NCBI RefSeq assembly: GCF_003385845.1
Contig: NZ_QRDJ01000009.1
Coordinates: 124,001-188,000 of the forward strand
Source of the DNA: Kushneria indalinina DSM 14324
GTDB lineage: Bacteria > Pseudomonadota > Gammaproteobacteria > Pseudomonadales > Halomonadaceae
Direction of reading: 5' to 3'
DNA length: 64,000 bases
Each line of letters starts with the position of its first letter. Position 1 is the stretch's first letter. The notes below the pieces were generated by a model that saw only the letters and a program-made list of their open reading frames with translations, ran no database searches and had not been told where the DNA came from. The translations under genes were made by a program, and so were the position numbers. Positions 17,983 through 26,043 of this stretch are shown piece after piece.

Positions 17983-18570
17983 TCAGTCGAGCGTCTTGAG
18001 CCAGAAGCGCAGGGTCTTGTGATCCGGTGTTGAGGCGTCGATATCCTGCCACTCGTAGCGGGCGTAAAGCTCGGGGCGGCAGGTATAGCCGCGCTTGCGC
18101 CAGAAATTATCCAGCGGCTGGTAGCCGGCCGGGCGCAGTGGATGGTCCGCGGAGCGTTCCACGGCGCAAAACGCCGTATGCTGCACGCCGGCAAGCGTGC
18201 GGGCATGGGCCTCGCGCGCCTCGAAAAAGCGCACGCCCAGCCCCTGACCGCGATACTCGGGTAACAAGATCGACTCGCCGAAATAGCAGACGCTATCGAC
18301 CTCGATCCCCTGCTCAACGAAAGGGCGCTTGAACGCCTCATCCTCATGGGCCAGCGGCAATGCCGTGCTCATGCCCACGACCTGATCGTCATCGAGTACC
18401 AGCACACAGAGGCTGTCGTCGCTTTGCGCGTAGGTCTCCAGATAGTCGCGCTCGTAGTCGCGCGAGCCGTCGTAGAGGTAGGGGAATTCACGAAAGACCC
18501 GGATGCGCAGCGCCGCCAGCGCATCAAGCCACTGACGGATCTGCGCGCCCTGAAGAGGAATCAGCTGCAT
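17983..18570 (-). CDS. GNAT-family N-acetyltransferase
   Basis: A 195-residue GNAT protein with the acetyl-CoA pyrophosphate-binding loop ILLPEYRGQGLGVRFFEAREAHA (motif A, about residues 113-135). The start MQLIPLQ is selected for family length; the frame continues upstream without a good ribosome site. It pairs with the downstream nitrilase-family gene. The C-terminal NFWRKRGYTCRPELYARYEW block is shared with GNAT domains found fused to nitrilases, to my recollection. Acceptor substrate unknown. Confidence 0.85.
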   Translation of the reverse strand: MQLIPLQGAQIRQWLDALAALRIRVFREFPYLYDGSRDYERDYLETYAQSDDSLCVLVLDDDQVVGMSTALPLAHEDEAFKRPFVEQGIEVDSVCYFGESILLPEYRGQGLGVRFFEAREAHARTLAGVQHTAFCAVERSADHPLRPAGYQPLDNFWRKRGYTCRPELYARYEWQDIDASTPDHKTLRFWLKTLD

Positions 18571-18640
18571 CGAAACGCCTTTGCACCATATCAACGGACC
18601 GCTCAGGATAGCCCACCTGCGCGCGCGGTGCTGTCCCGAA

Positions 18641-18676
18641 CCCATCGGCACCTGTCTGTCCACAGGCGCCGATGGG
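18641..18676 (-). terminator. Long hairpin downstream of trehalase
   Basis: Arms CCCATCGGC-CCTGT and ACAGG-GCCGATGGG pair with one bulge on each side and a six-base loop, 33 bases after the trehalase stop. No T tract follows on the minus strand, so it may terminate or stabilise the transcript end. Confidence 0.5.
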
Positions 18677-18708
18677 TGAGAGGGTGTGGATAACGCAGTG
18701 CGTCAGAC

Positions 18709-20352
18709 TCAGGGCGTGCGCGCAGTCCCGGGGTAGCGTGCCATCAGATCCAGCAGCACGCCGTTGGTCCAGCCGAAGCCGTCGACCACCTCATACTCGC
18801 CGCCGCCGCCCACACCGGGGCTTTCCACGTTGTACTTCTCGACCAGCTTGCCGGTCTCGTCATACACCCGTTGATTGGTATTGATCCAGCGCCGGGCAAT
18901 GGTCTCGGCCAGCTGCGTCTGGCCGTAACGGGTCAGGCCATCCACCGCCAGCCACTGCAGCGGCGCCCAGCCGTTGGGGGCATCCCACTGCTCGCCGGTG
19001 TGGCGGTTGGTGGTCACCATGCCGCCCGGCCTCAACAGCTCGCGCTCGACGGCCGCCGCAGTCGCCTCGGCACGCGGCCGGTCGGCCACGTCAAAGGCAA
19101 GCGGATAGACCATGGCCGCGGAGACCACCTGACTCAGGCGCTTTTCACGCCAGTCGTAATCGGTATAAAGGCCCCGGTCGGCATCCCAGAAGACCCGATT
19201 AATTGCTTCACGACGGGTTTCGGCGCGCTGCTCGAACTGCTCGGCGCGATCGCGATTCCCCTCAAGCTGCCAGGCATATGCCAGCGTCTCCTCCAGATGA
19301 AACAGCAGCGCATTGAGATCTACCGGAACGAAATCGCGGGTGGCAATGGTGGTCTGCTGACTGCCATCCGCCATCCAGCGCGAACTGAAGTCCCAGCCGC
19401 TCTCGGCCGCGGCGCGCAGGTCCCCGTAGACTTCTGACGCGGGCCGCTCGGGCGCCTTCTGCGACAGCGCAATCTCGCCGGCATAAGACTCCGGCCGCGG
19501 CGTGTTTTCGCTGCCGTGATAGCGGTTGAGCAGCGTGCCGTCCTCGAGTCTGACCACATGCTCGCTGGCCTGTCCCGGTGCCAGAGACTCACCTCCGCGC
19601 ATCCAGTAGTCATATTCGCGCGAAAGCTGGGGCAGATAGCGCTGATAGACCTCATCGCCGTCATGTTCGGCCAGCAGCTCCACCATCGAAGCAAAAAACG
19701 GCGGCTGGCTGCGGGTCAGGAAATAGGTGCGGGTACCATTGGGAATAAAGCCGTACTGATCGATCAGCCAGGCGAAGTTGTCGACCATGTCACGGACCAG
19801 ATCGTAGCGGTCGCTGTGGGCCAGCCCCAGCATGGTGAAGTAGCTGTCCCAGTAGAACATTTCGTTAAAGCGCCCGCCCGGCACCACGTAGCGATGCGGC
19901 AGCACCACCAGACTGCTCCACTGGCCTTCATCGGTGGCCGCCGGGTCGCGGGTCAGGTAGGGCCAGAGATTGATGATGTGCTGATCGATCGGCGTGCCGG
20001 CCGCCTCGGACAGGCGCGATTCATTCTCGGGCGGCTCGTCGAAGTTCTTACGCACAAAGGTTTCAAGCACTTCTCGGGAGAGCGGTCCGTCACTCGTGCG
20101 CGCCTGATAGTCCGACACGATGGCGGCCGGATCACGACGCGGGATCAGATCCACCACCGATTTTTCGTCCTCATACAGCTCGGCCTCGGCGATGGCCACC
20201 ATGACCGACCCCCAGGCGCGCTCCGGCGACTGTGCAGCGGTCTTTGGATCGCTGCTCATGGCGCCACTACTGGCACAGCCTGCCAGTGCCCAGGCCAGCG
20301 CCAGTCCTGTCAGCAGGCGACCCATCGCGCCCCTTGATGCCATTCCCTGCAT
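18709..20352 (-). CDS. treA: Alpha,alpha-trehalase, lipoprotein (GH37)
   Basis: Hydrolyses trehalose to two glucose molecules outside the cytoplasm. Both family signatures are present: PGGRFNEMFYWDSYF near residue 165 and QWDAPNGWAPLQW near 465. The N-terminus has a hydrophobic stretch ending in the lipobox LAGC, so unlike soluble periplasmic TreA this 547-residue protein should be lipid-anchored. GGGAGAG precedes the start. It is probably used to reclaim trehalose as carbon source or during osmotic down-shift. Confidence 0.93.
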   Translation of the reverse strand: MQGMASRGAMGRLLTGLALAWALAGCASSGAMSSDPKTAAQSPERAWGSVMVAIAEAELYEDEKSVVDLIPRRDPAAIVSDYQARTSDGPLSREVLETFVRKNFDEPPENESRLSEAAGTPIDQHIINLWPYLTRDPAATDEGQWSSLVVLPHRYVVPGGRFNEMFYWDSYFTMLGLAHSDRYDLVRDMVDNFAWLIDQYGFIPNGTRTYFLTRSQPPFFASMVELLAEHDGDEVYQRYLPQLSREYDYWMRGGESLAPGQASEHVVRLEDGTLLNRYHGSENTPRPESYAGEIALSQKAPERPASEVYGDLRAAAESGWDFSSRWMADGSQQTTIATRDFVPVDLNALLFHLEETLAYAWQLEGNRDRAEQFEQRAETRREAINRVFWDADRGLYTDYDWREKRLSQVVSAAMVYPLAFDVADRPRAEATAAAVERELLRPGGMVTTNRHTGEQWDAPNGWAPLQWLAVDGLTRYGQTQLAETIARRWINTNQRVYDETGKLVEKYNVESPGVGGGGEYEVVDGFGWTNGVLLDLMARYPGTARTP

Positions 20353-20705
20353 GATGACTCTCCCGTCCCTGTCGCCTTTTTGTTTAACACCGCCGTTGCA
20401 GCGCCGGCTTTCATATTAGCGCACGCCTATCAAAGCGCGACTCGCCATTGGGCGAAGTGTTCGGGCCTCCCCCGGGCAGCACAAAAGACGCTCATACCTA
20501 CTAAAAGACCCGGCTACTGTCGAACCAATGTAAATCTACGTAAAGCTATGTATCAATGCCGCCGATAAGGACAGGGACGCCAGCGCTATCGGCGGGGTCG
20601 CACGCATGACGTGGTCGATGAACGCACAGACGCCCCAGCCATGGCAGAGCTTGCGTCAGAGATCACCGCGCTTTACCACACAGACCAGACACCATGAGAC
20701 TGACC
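20353..20705. other. Divergent intergenic region between trehalase and a small secreted protein
   Basis: About 350 bases with no convincing gene; a 62-codon open frame here lacks a ribosome site and recognisable features. It holds tandem 10-bp repeats (20529-20558) and presumably the two divergent promoters. Confidence 0.6.
20529..20558. repeat. Tandem 10-bp repeats, candidate response-regulator site
   Basis: Two adjacent near-identical decamers TGTAAATCTA and CGTAAAGCTA, followed by the weaker TGTATCAATG. A one-turn spacing is typical of OmpR/PhoB-type tandem binding. Which regulator binds is unknown. Confidence 0.4.
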
Positions 20706-21050
20706 ATGAAAACCCTATGGGCCGGCGCCCTTCTGCTCACGACATCGCTTAACGTCATGGCACAGGGCTATATCAGCGATGAGTTCAACACCCCCGGCAG
20801 CCAGGCGGTCGCGATCTATACCTGCGCGGTGACCGGCGCCGAAAAGGGATTTGAACCCGAAGCGTTCGACATCCTGCGATCGGCCTTCAGCCAGCAGGGC
20901 GCCAACATGAAGAGCCGCCAGGCGGAGAACCTGAAGGCAGATGCCTATCGCTGGTATGAGAGTGAGCAGGGTCGCTTTGATTTCGACAGCTACTGGCACG
21001 GCCAGTGCGCGCTGGTGTTTGACCGCATGGAACGCGCCATCAACGCCTGA
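20706..21050 (+). CDS. Small secreted protein of unknown function
   Basis: A 114-residue protein with a clear signal peptide (KTLWAGALLLTTSLNVMA, cleavage after MAQ or MA). The mature part of about 95 residues has two cysteines (YTCAVTG and HGQCALVF) that could form one disulfide. I do not recognise a domain. The ATG at 20694 four codons upstream is an alternative; neither has a strong ribosome site. It is divergent from trehalase and convergent with comM. Confidence 0.7.
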   Translation: MKTLWAGALLLTTSLNVMAQGYISDEFNTPGSQAVAIYTCAVTGAEKGFEPEAFDILRSAFSQQGANMKSRQAENLKADAYRWYESEQGRFDFDSYWHGQCALVFDRMERAINA

Positions 21051-21068
21051 TACCCTCGGGTATCAGGC
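21045..21068. terminator. Perfect palindromic hairpin between convergent genes
   Basis: Two perfect 11-base arms (GCCTGATACCC and its complement) separated by TC. It overlaps the stop codon of the small secreted protein gene and lies 16 bases from the comM stop. Probably a bidirectional terminator, though no T tract is present. Confidence 0.55.
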
Positions 21069-21083
21069 CGTATCGCCTCTACA

Positions 21084-22589
21084 CTACACGCCCCGCCCCA
21101 TCATCCGATCCAGCTGGCGATAGCCGATCGCTTCCATCAGCGCGCCCTTCTCGACCTTCTCTTCACCGTTTAAATCCGCAATGGTCCGCGCGACCTTGAG
21201 CACGCGGTGATACGCCCGCGCCGAGAGATTGAGCCGCGCCAGCACGCCGGAGAGCCACGCGCGCTCGTCATCGCCCAGTGCGCAGGCGGTTTCCAGCTCG
21301 CTGGTGGAGAGATGGGCGTTGAGGCCACCGCGGGCGTATTGAATCCTTCGCGCCGCCATCACCCGCTCGCGCACGGTCGCAGAGTTTTCGCCCTGGGTGT
21401 TGGCGGTGAGCTGCTCGGCAGGCAGTGCCGGCACTTCGATCTGTAAATCAATGCGATCGAGCAATGGACCGGACAGGCGAGCCTGATAGCGCTGAATCTG
21501 ATTGGGGGTGCAGCTGCACTGCTGGCGCGGATCACCCAGATGGCCGCAGGGGCACGGATTCATGGCGGCCACGAGTTGAAAGCGGGCCGGGTATTCACGC
21601 TGGTGGCTGGCGCGGGCGATGTGCACGCGCCCGGATTCGAGCGGTTCGCGCATGGCCTCCAGCACCTTGCGGTCGAACTCCGGCAGCTCGTCGAGAAACA
21701 GCACGCCCTGGTGGGCCAGCGAGATTTCGCCGGGGCGAGGTCTTGAGCCACCGCCGACCAGTGCGGCGGGGCTGGCGCCGTGATGCGGAGCGCGAAACGG
21801 GCGCTGGCCCCAGCGCTCGAGGATATCGAGCCCGCAGACCGAGCGAATCGCCGCAACCTCCAGGCATTCGCTTTCGGTCAGCGGCGGCAGAATACCCGCC
21901 AGCCGACTGGCGAGCATGGTCTTGCCGGTGCCGGGCGGGCCGGCGAACAAGAGGTTGTGGCCACCGGCCGCGGCGACTTCCAGCGCCCGGCGCGCCTGAT
22001 GCTGGCCGCGCACGTCACACAGATCCGCCGCGGCCAGCGTCGCGGCCGGCGGCGCCTCCAGCTGATGCGGCGTGATGCGGCGCTCGCCGGTCAGATGCGC
22101 CACCACCTCCAGAATGTTCGACACCGGCAGTACTTCCAGATCCCCTGCCAGCGCCGCCTCATCGGCATTGGCCGCCGGCAGCAGCAGCTGACGCCCGGCC
22201 TCGGCCACCGCCAGCGCCGCCGGCAGAACGCCGGTGACGGCGCGCAGCTGACCGTCAAGCGCCAGCTCGCCCACGCACTCCAGCTTGCCGACCGCCTCCT
22301 GCGGAATCTGCCCGGAAGCCACCAGGATGCCCAGCGCGATCGGCAGATCAAAGCGCCCGCCCTCCTTGGGCAGATCCGCCGGGGCCAGATTGAGCGTGAT
22401 GCGCTTGGCGGGAAACTCGAAGCCGGCGTTGATCAGCGCGCTGCGCACCCGCTCGCGGCTTTCCTTCACTGCGGCTTCCGGCAGCCCCACGATGGCCAGG
22501 CCCGGCAGGCCGTTGGAGAGATGAACCTCGACCACCACTTCCGGGGCCGACAGCCCGACGCTGGCACGGGTGGGGATGATCGCAAGCAT
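21084..22589 (-). CDS. comM: ComM/YifB-family AAA+ ATPase
   Basis: Hexameric helicase that promotes branch migration during natural transformation in Vibrio and Haemophilus; widely present in other bacteria. The 501-residue protein has an N-terminal Lon-protease-like domain, Walker A GPPGTGKTM, Walker B GVLFLDELPEF, the four-cysteine insert NPCPCGHLGDPRQQCSC and a C-terminal Mg-chelatase helical domain (SARAYHRVLKVARTIADL). The start MLAIIPTRAS at 22589 matches relatives; an upstream extension is not typical. Confidence 0.95.
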   Translation of the reverse strand: MLAIIPTRASVGLSAPEVVVEVHLSNGLPGLAIVGLPEAAVKESRERVRSALINAGFEFPAKRITLNLAPADLPKEGGRFDLPIALGILVASGQIPQEAVGKLECVGELALDGQLRAVTGVLPAALAVAEAGRQLLLPAANADEAALAGDLEVLPVSNILEVVAHLTGERRITPHQLEAPPAATLAAADLCDVRGQHQARRALEVAAAGGHNLLFAGPPGTGKTMLASRLAGILPPLTESECLEVAAIRSVCGLDILERWGQRPFRAPHHGASPAALVGGGSRPRPGEISLAHQGVLFLDELPEFDRKVLEAMREPLESGRVHIARASHQREYPARFQLVAAMNPCPCGHLGDPRQQCSCTPNQIQRYQARLSGPLLDRIDLQIEVPALPAEQLTANTQGENSATVRERVMAARRIQYARGGLNAHLSTSELETACALGDDERAWLSGVLARLNLSARAYHRVLKVARTIADLNGEEKVEKGALMEAIGYRQLDRMMGRGV

Positions 22590-22680
22590 GCAGGGCTCCG
22601 GGCAGGGAATCAGCACACCGCCTCTCGCGGCATGCATTAGACATTCCTTGAGTATCGGCCATGCCGGCGATGATCTTTAA

Positions 22681-24444
22681 TCAGGAGGATGCGGGCGCTT
22701 TCGCCTCGTGCTCGCCCCAGTGGCGCTGCTTGCTGGTCTGGCCGATGCCGGGGTTGAAGCAGTTGCAAGGGTCGAGCGTTTGATAAAACTTCCGCAGGGC
22801 CGGCTTGGCTTTATACAGGTGGCCCACGTTGTGTTCGGCCGGGTATTCGGCGCCGCGAGCGTCCAGCAGTGCCCACATGCGGTGTTCGAGTGCCAGGCAG
22901 TCGGTGCCCTTTCTAACGATGTAGTCCTGATGCATCACGTGACAGAAGAAGTGGCCGTAATAGAGCTTGTGGATCATCGACGCATCCACGTCATCCGGCA
23001 GGACTTCCAGCCAGTCGCGCTCGTTGCGCTTTAACGCCACATCGAGGGCGACGATGTCCTCGACCTCGTCATCGTGAATGATGCGATAGCGCCCGGCGGC
23101 GCCGGCCGCGGCAAAGCGGTGCAGAAAGGCCTTTTTGCCTTCTTCATCGCTGCATTCGAAATACTCGCCTTCGCGCGTGGCGAAGTGCTCATCCAGCAGC
23201 GCCCGAGTACGCGCGACGTTCTCCTCGCCGACCTTGAGCAGCAGATGGTGCTCGAAGCGGTCGCGGTAGTCGTTCATGCGCTTTGGCAGGTGATCAGGGA
23301 AGAGGCGGCCGATTTTTTGCAGCACGCGGTCAGTGACGTAGTCGGGTAGAAAGCGCAGCCGATTACAAAAATCGTCGATGCGGTTCTTGCGATCCCACAG
23401 CGCCGGCAGGCGGTGGGTGCCAAAGTACTGGATGGTGAGAAAGGTGTCCTTGCCGTAGTGTTTGGCAATGTCGTAGGCGTCGCGATGCATGTACTCGCCG
23501 GCAATCGGCAGCGTCTCAAAGTCGGCGAGAATCTGCCGGCGCAGGTCGGTCAGCTCGGCAGGCGCGTTGGTGCCGATATAGAACACCTTCGGGTTTTTCT
23601 CCTGCTCGAAGGTATCCAGCCGCAGGGCGAACACCATCAGCCGGCCGGCCGAGCCCGCGGCCTCATGCAGCCGACGCGGGTCGGCATTGAAGCGCGCCGG
23701 GGTGTCGGCGTCGATATCGCGCACGTGCTGCTTGTAGTCCGGATCAGACGCCACCGCGTCGCTCTTGTCGATATCGGATTCGCGGTAGTCGCCGCGCTGC
23801 AGGCGCTCAAGCACGGTGTCTGGGTCATCGCCGAGTCGCACGCCCAGATGATTGACCAGCTCGAGCTCACCGGCCTCGTTCATGCGCGCATAAAGCGCCA
23901 TTTCGGTGTAGGCCGGCCCGCGCTTGATCAGCGAGCCGCCTGAGTTGTTACACACGCCGCCAAACACCGAGGCGCCGATGCAGGACGAGCCGATCACCGA
24001 GTGCGGTTCGCGCCCCATGGGGGCCAGCGTCTTTTCCAGCTGATCCAGCGTGGCGCCGGGTAAGCAGATGACCTGACGTCCTTCGTCGATGGGCTGAATG
24101 ATGTTCATGCGCAGCGTGCTGACGATCACGATCTCGCGGTCGTAGTCATCGCCGTCCGGGGTCGAACCGCCGGTCAGGCCGGTATTGGCCGCCTGGGTGA
24201 TCACGATGCGATCGGTGGCCATGCACGCCTTAAACACCTGCCACTGCTCCTGCAGCGTGCCCGGGCGCACCACGGCCAGTGCCCGGCCGGTACCAAAGCG
24301 AAAGCCGGTGCGATAGCGTCGGGTGCCGACTTCGTCACTGAGCACAAATTCCCGGCCCACGATGCCTTCAAGACGGGCGATAAAGCCTTCTCGCTCGGGG
24401 CTGTCGGCGGGCTGCATTTCAAGGGTCTGGTACCAGGTCGTCAT
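22681..24444 (-). CDS. dld: Quinone-dependent D-lactate dehydrogenase
   Basis: Peripheral membrane FAD enzyme that oxidises D-lactate to pyruvate and reduces quinone. The 587-residue protein has the FAD-binding PP loop (AANTGLTGGSTPDGDDYDR, about residues 85-103), GSSCIGASVFGGVCNNSGGS, and the C-terminal membrane-binding region with KLYYGHFFCHVMHQDYIVRKG and HNVGHLYKA, matching E. coli Dld rather than the FAD/4Fe-4S types. GGAGAG precedes the ATG at 24444; a 56-residue upstream extension is excluded. Confidence 0.95.
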   Translation of the reverse strand: MTTWYQTLEMQPADSPEREGFIARLEGIVGREFVLSDEVGTRRYRTGFRFGTGRALAVVRPGTLQEQWQVFKACMATDRIVITQAANTGLTGGSTPDGDDYDREIVIVSTLRMNIIQPIDEGRQVICLPGATLDQLEKTLAPMGREPHSVIGSSCIGASVFGGVCNNSGGSLIKRGPAYTEMALYARMNEAGELELVNHLGVRLGDDPDTVLERLQRGDYRESDIDKSDAVASDPDYKQHVRDIDADTPARFNADPRRLHEAAGSAGRLMVFALRLDTFEQEKNPKVFYIGTNAPAELTDLRRQILADFETLPIAGEYMHRDAYDIAKHYGKDTFLTIQYFGTHRLPALWDRKNRIDDFCNRLRFLPDYVTDRVLQKIGRLFPDHLPKRMNDYRDRFEHHLLLKVGEENVARTRALLDEHFATREGEYFECSDEEGKKAFLHRFAAAGAAGRYRIIHDDEVEDIVALDVALKRNERDWLEVLPDDVDASMIHKLYYGHFFCHVMHQDYIVRKGTDCLALEHRMWALLDARGAEYPAEHNVGHLYKAKPALRKFYQTLDPCNCFNPGIGQTSKQRHWGEHEAKAPASS

Positions 24445-24699
24445 GACAATCACTCTCCGCAACATCGCCCCGTCGAGGCGGCCACCGGCCGCCCCGCGGG
24501 GCTGAATCATCAACGTGTTTCCGGCAGGTCGGCAACCGCACGCCATGAGCCGGGCATCGATGCCTTGAAAAGCGGCGGGAATATCGGCCAACCGGGCGGG
24601 CGGGCCTGTCATGCGGGTGTCGGCGCTACATCAGACGATCATTGTGAAATCGATACCGCCCCATTGCCAGCGCTGAGCGGCGTTATGCCAATCACATGC

Positions 24700-24726
24700 C
24701 CCGCCACCGGATCGAGGCGTGGCGGG
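24700..24726 (-). terminator. Hairpin downstream of metallophosphoesterase gene
   Basis: Arms CCCGCCAC and GTGGCGGG around an 11-base loop, 12 bases after the metallophosphoesterase stop on the minus strand. No T tract; moderate support as a terminator. Confidence 0.4.
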
Positions 24727-24737
24727 CCGATGCGGGT

Positions 24738-25853
24738 TTATTGCGCGTGCAGGGTAATGCGGGTCAGCTCCGAGGGCTTGCCCAGGCGCAGGGCAAAGCC
24801 CATCCACAGCGCCGTGCCGTTGCTGACATAGAGCGTCATGCCATCGACGTCGTAGCGCCCGGAGACGAAACCGTTGTTGGCGCGTGCCACGATCCGGTCC
24901 ATGCCGATAATCATGCCGCCATGGGTGTGGCCGGAGAGCTGCAGCGCCACGCCTTCGCTCGCCGCCTCCCGGGCATTTTTGGGCTGGTGATCCAGCAGGA
25001 TGATCGGCACGTCGGAAGGGATGCCTTCGATGGCGGCCGCCACGTCGGGGCCGGGCAGGCCACGGCTGGTGCCGGCCGGGTCGTTGACGCCGGCCACGGC
25101 CAGACGCGCACCGTCACGCTCGATCAGGGCATGAGCATTGGACAGCCGGGTCATGCCCAGGCTCACGTAGTGCTGCATCCACTGCTCATAGCCGAAATAG
25201 TATTCGTGGTTGCCGGGGCTGACGAACACCCCATCGCGCGCGCGGAGATTGGCCAGCGGGGCGACATCGTCACGGCGGTTGTCCAGCGTGCCGTCCATCA
25301 GATCACCCGTGATCAAAATGGCGTCGGCATCCAGCGTATTGGTGCGCTCGACCACGGCGCGTGTCCAGGCCTCGGGGAACAGCCCGCTGATGTGCAGATC
25401 GGTGAGATGGACGATCCGGTAGCCCTCGAACTGCGGGGCCAGCCCGGGAATTGCGATCTCGATGTCCTTGACCGGCGGTACGCGCGCGGCCTGCTGCACG
25501 CCCACAATGCCAAGCCCCAGGGCCACCACCGCGATGACGTAGCGCACCGTGTCCGGCGCGGCCAGGCGCTGCTGTTTGATCAGCATGGTCATGAGCATCA
25601 CCAGATCCATCAGCAGCTGAAAAACGGCCAGCAGAATCAGCGCCCCGAACAGGGCGTTGGCCACCATCGACAGGGGCCTGGGAATCTCGGGCGAGAAGAT
25701 CGAGCCCGTGACCCAGCGGCTGATCAGGTGCTGCTCGGCCACGACCAGCAGCACCAGTGCCAGCGCCAGCTTGATCCACAGCGGCGCCGTCAGCGGCAAA
25801 AGATAGCGAAGAACAACAACGCACCAGGGCAGGGCAGCCATCAGATGAAACAT
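24738..25853 (-). CDS. Membrane-anchored metallophosphoesterase (YkuE/YaeI-like)
   Basis: A 371-residue protein with about four N-terminal transmembrane segments (residues 1-115) and a calcineurin-like phosphoesterase domain. The five metal motifs are visible: LTDLHIS, GDLMDG, GNHEYY, LLDHQP and GHTHGG. Related proteins cleave phosphodiesters, and some act on lipid substrates such as UDP-diacylglucosamine; the exact substrate is unknown. The domain most likely faces the periplasm or membrane surface. Confidence 0.85.
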   Translation of the reverse strand: MFHLMAALPWCVVVLRYLLPLTAPLWIKLALALVLLVVAEQHLISRWVTGSIFSPEIPRPLSMVANALFGALILLAVFQLLMDLVMLMTMLIKQQRLAAPDTVRYVIAVVALGLGIVGVQQAARVPPVKDIEIAIPGLAPQFEGYRIVHLTDLHISGLFPEAWTRAVVERTNTLDADAILITGDLMDGTLDNRRDDVAPLANLRARDGVFVSPGNHEYYFGYEQWMQHYVSLGMTRLSNAHALIERDGARLAVAGVNDPAGTSRGLPGPDVAAAIEGIPSDVPIILLDHQPKNAREAASEGVALQLSGHTHGGMIIGMDRIVARANNGFVSGRYDVDGMTLYVSNGTALWMGFALRLGKPSELTRITLHAQ

Positions 25854-26043
25854 GTTTCAGAACTCTTGTGATCGGACACGGCCCACACAGGATAGCGGAC
25901 GAGCGAACGGCGCATGATCCAGAAGTCTCATGACACTGTCCTGACGCAATAAGGCTGCGATAAGCAAACCGCCAGCAGGGGCCCGGTCACATGACAGCGC
26001 CGCGCGTTACACGACGCAGCGCTGCCATGACCGCCGTCGGCGA

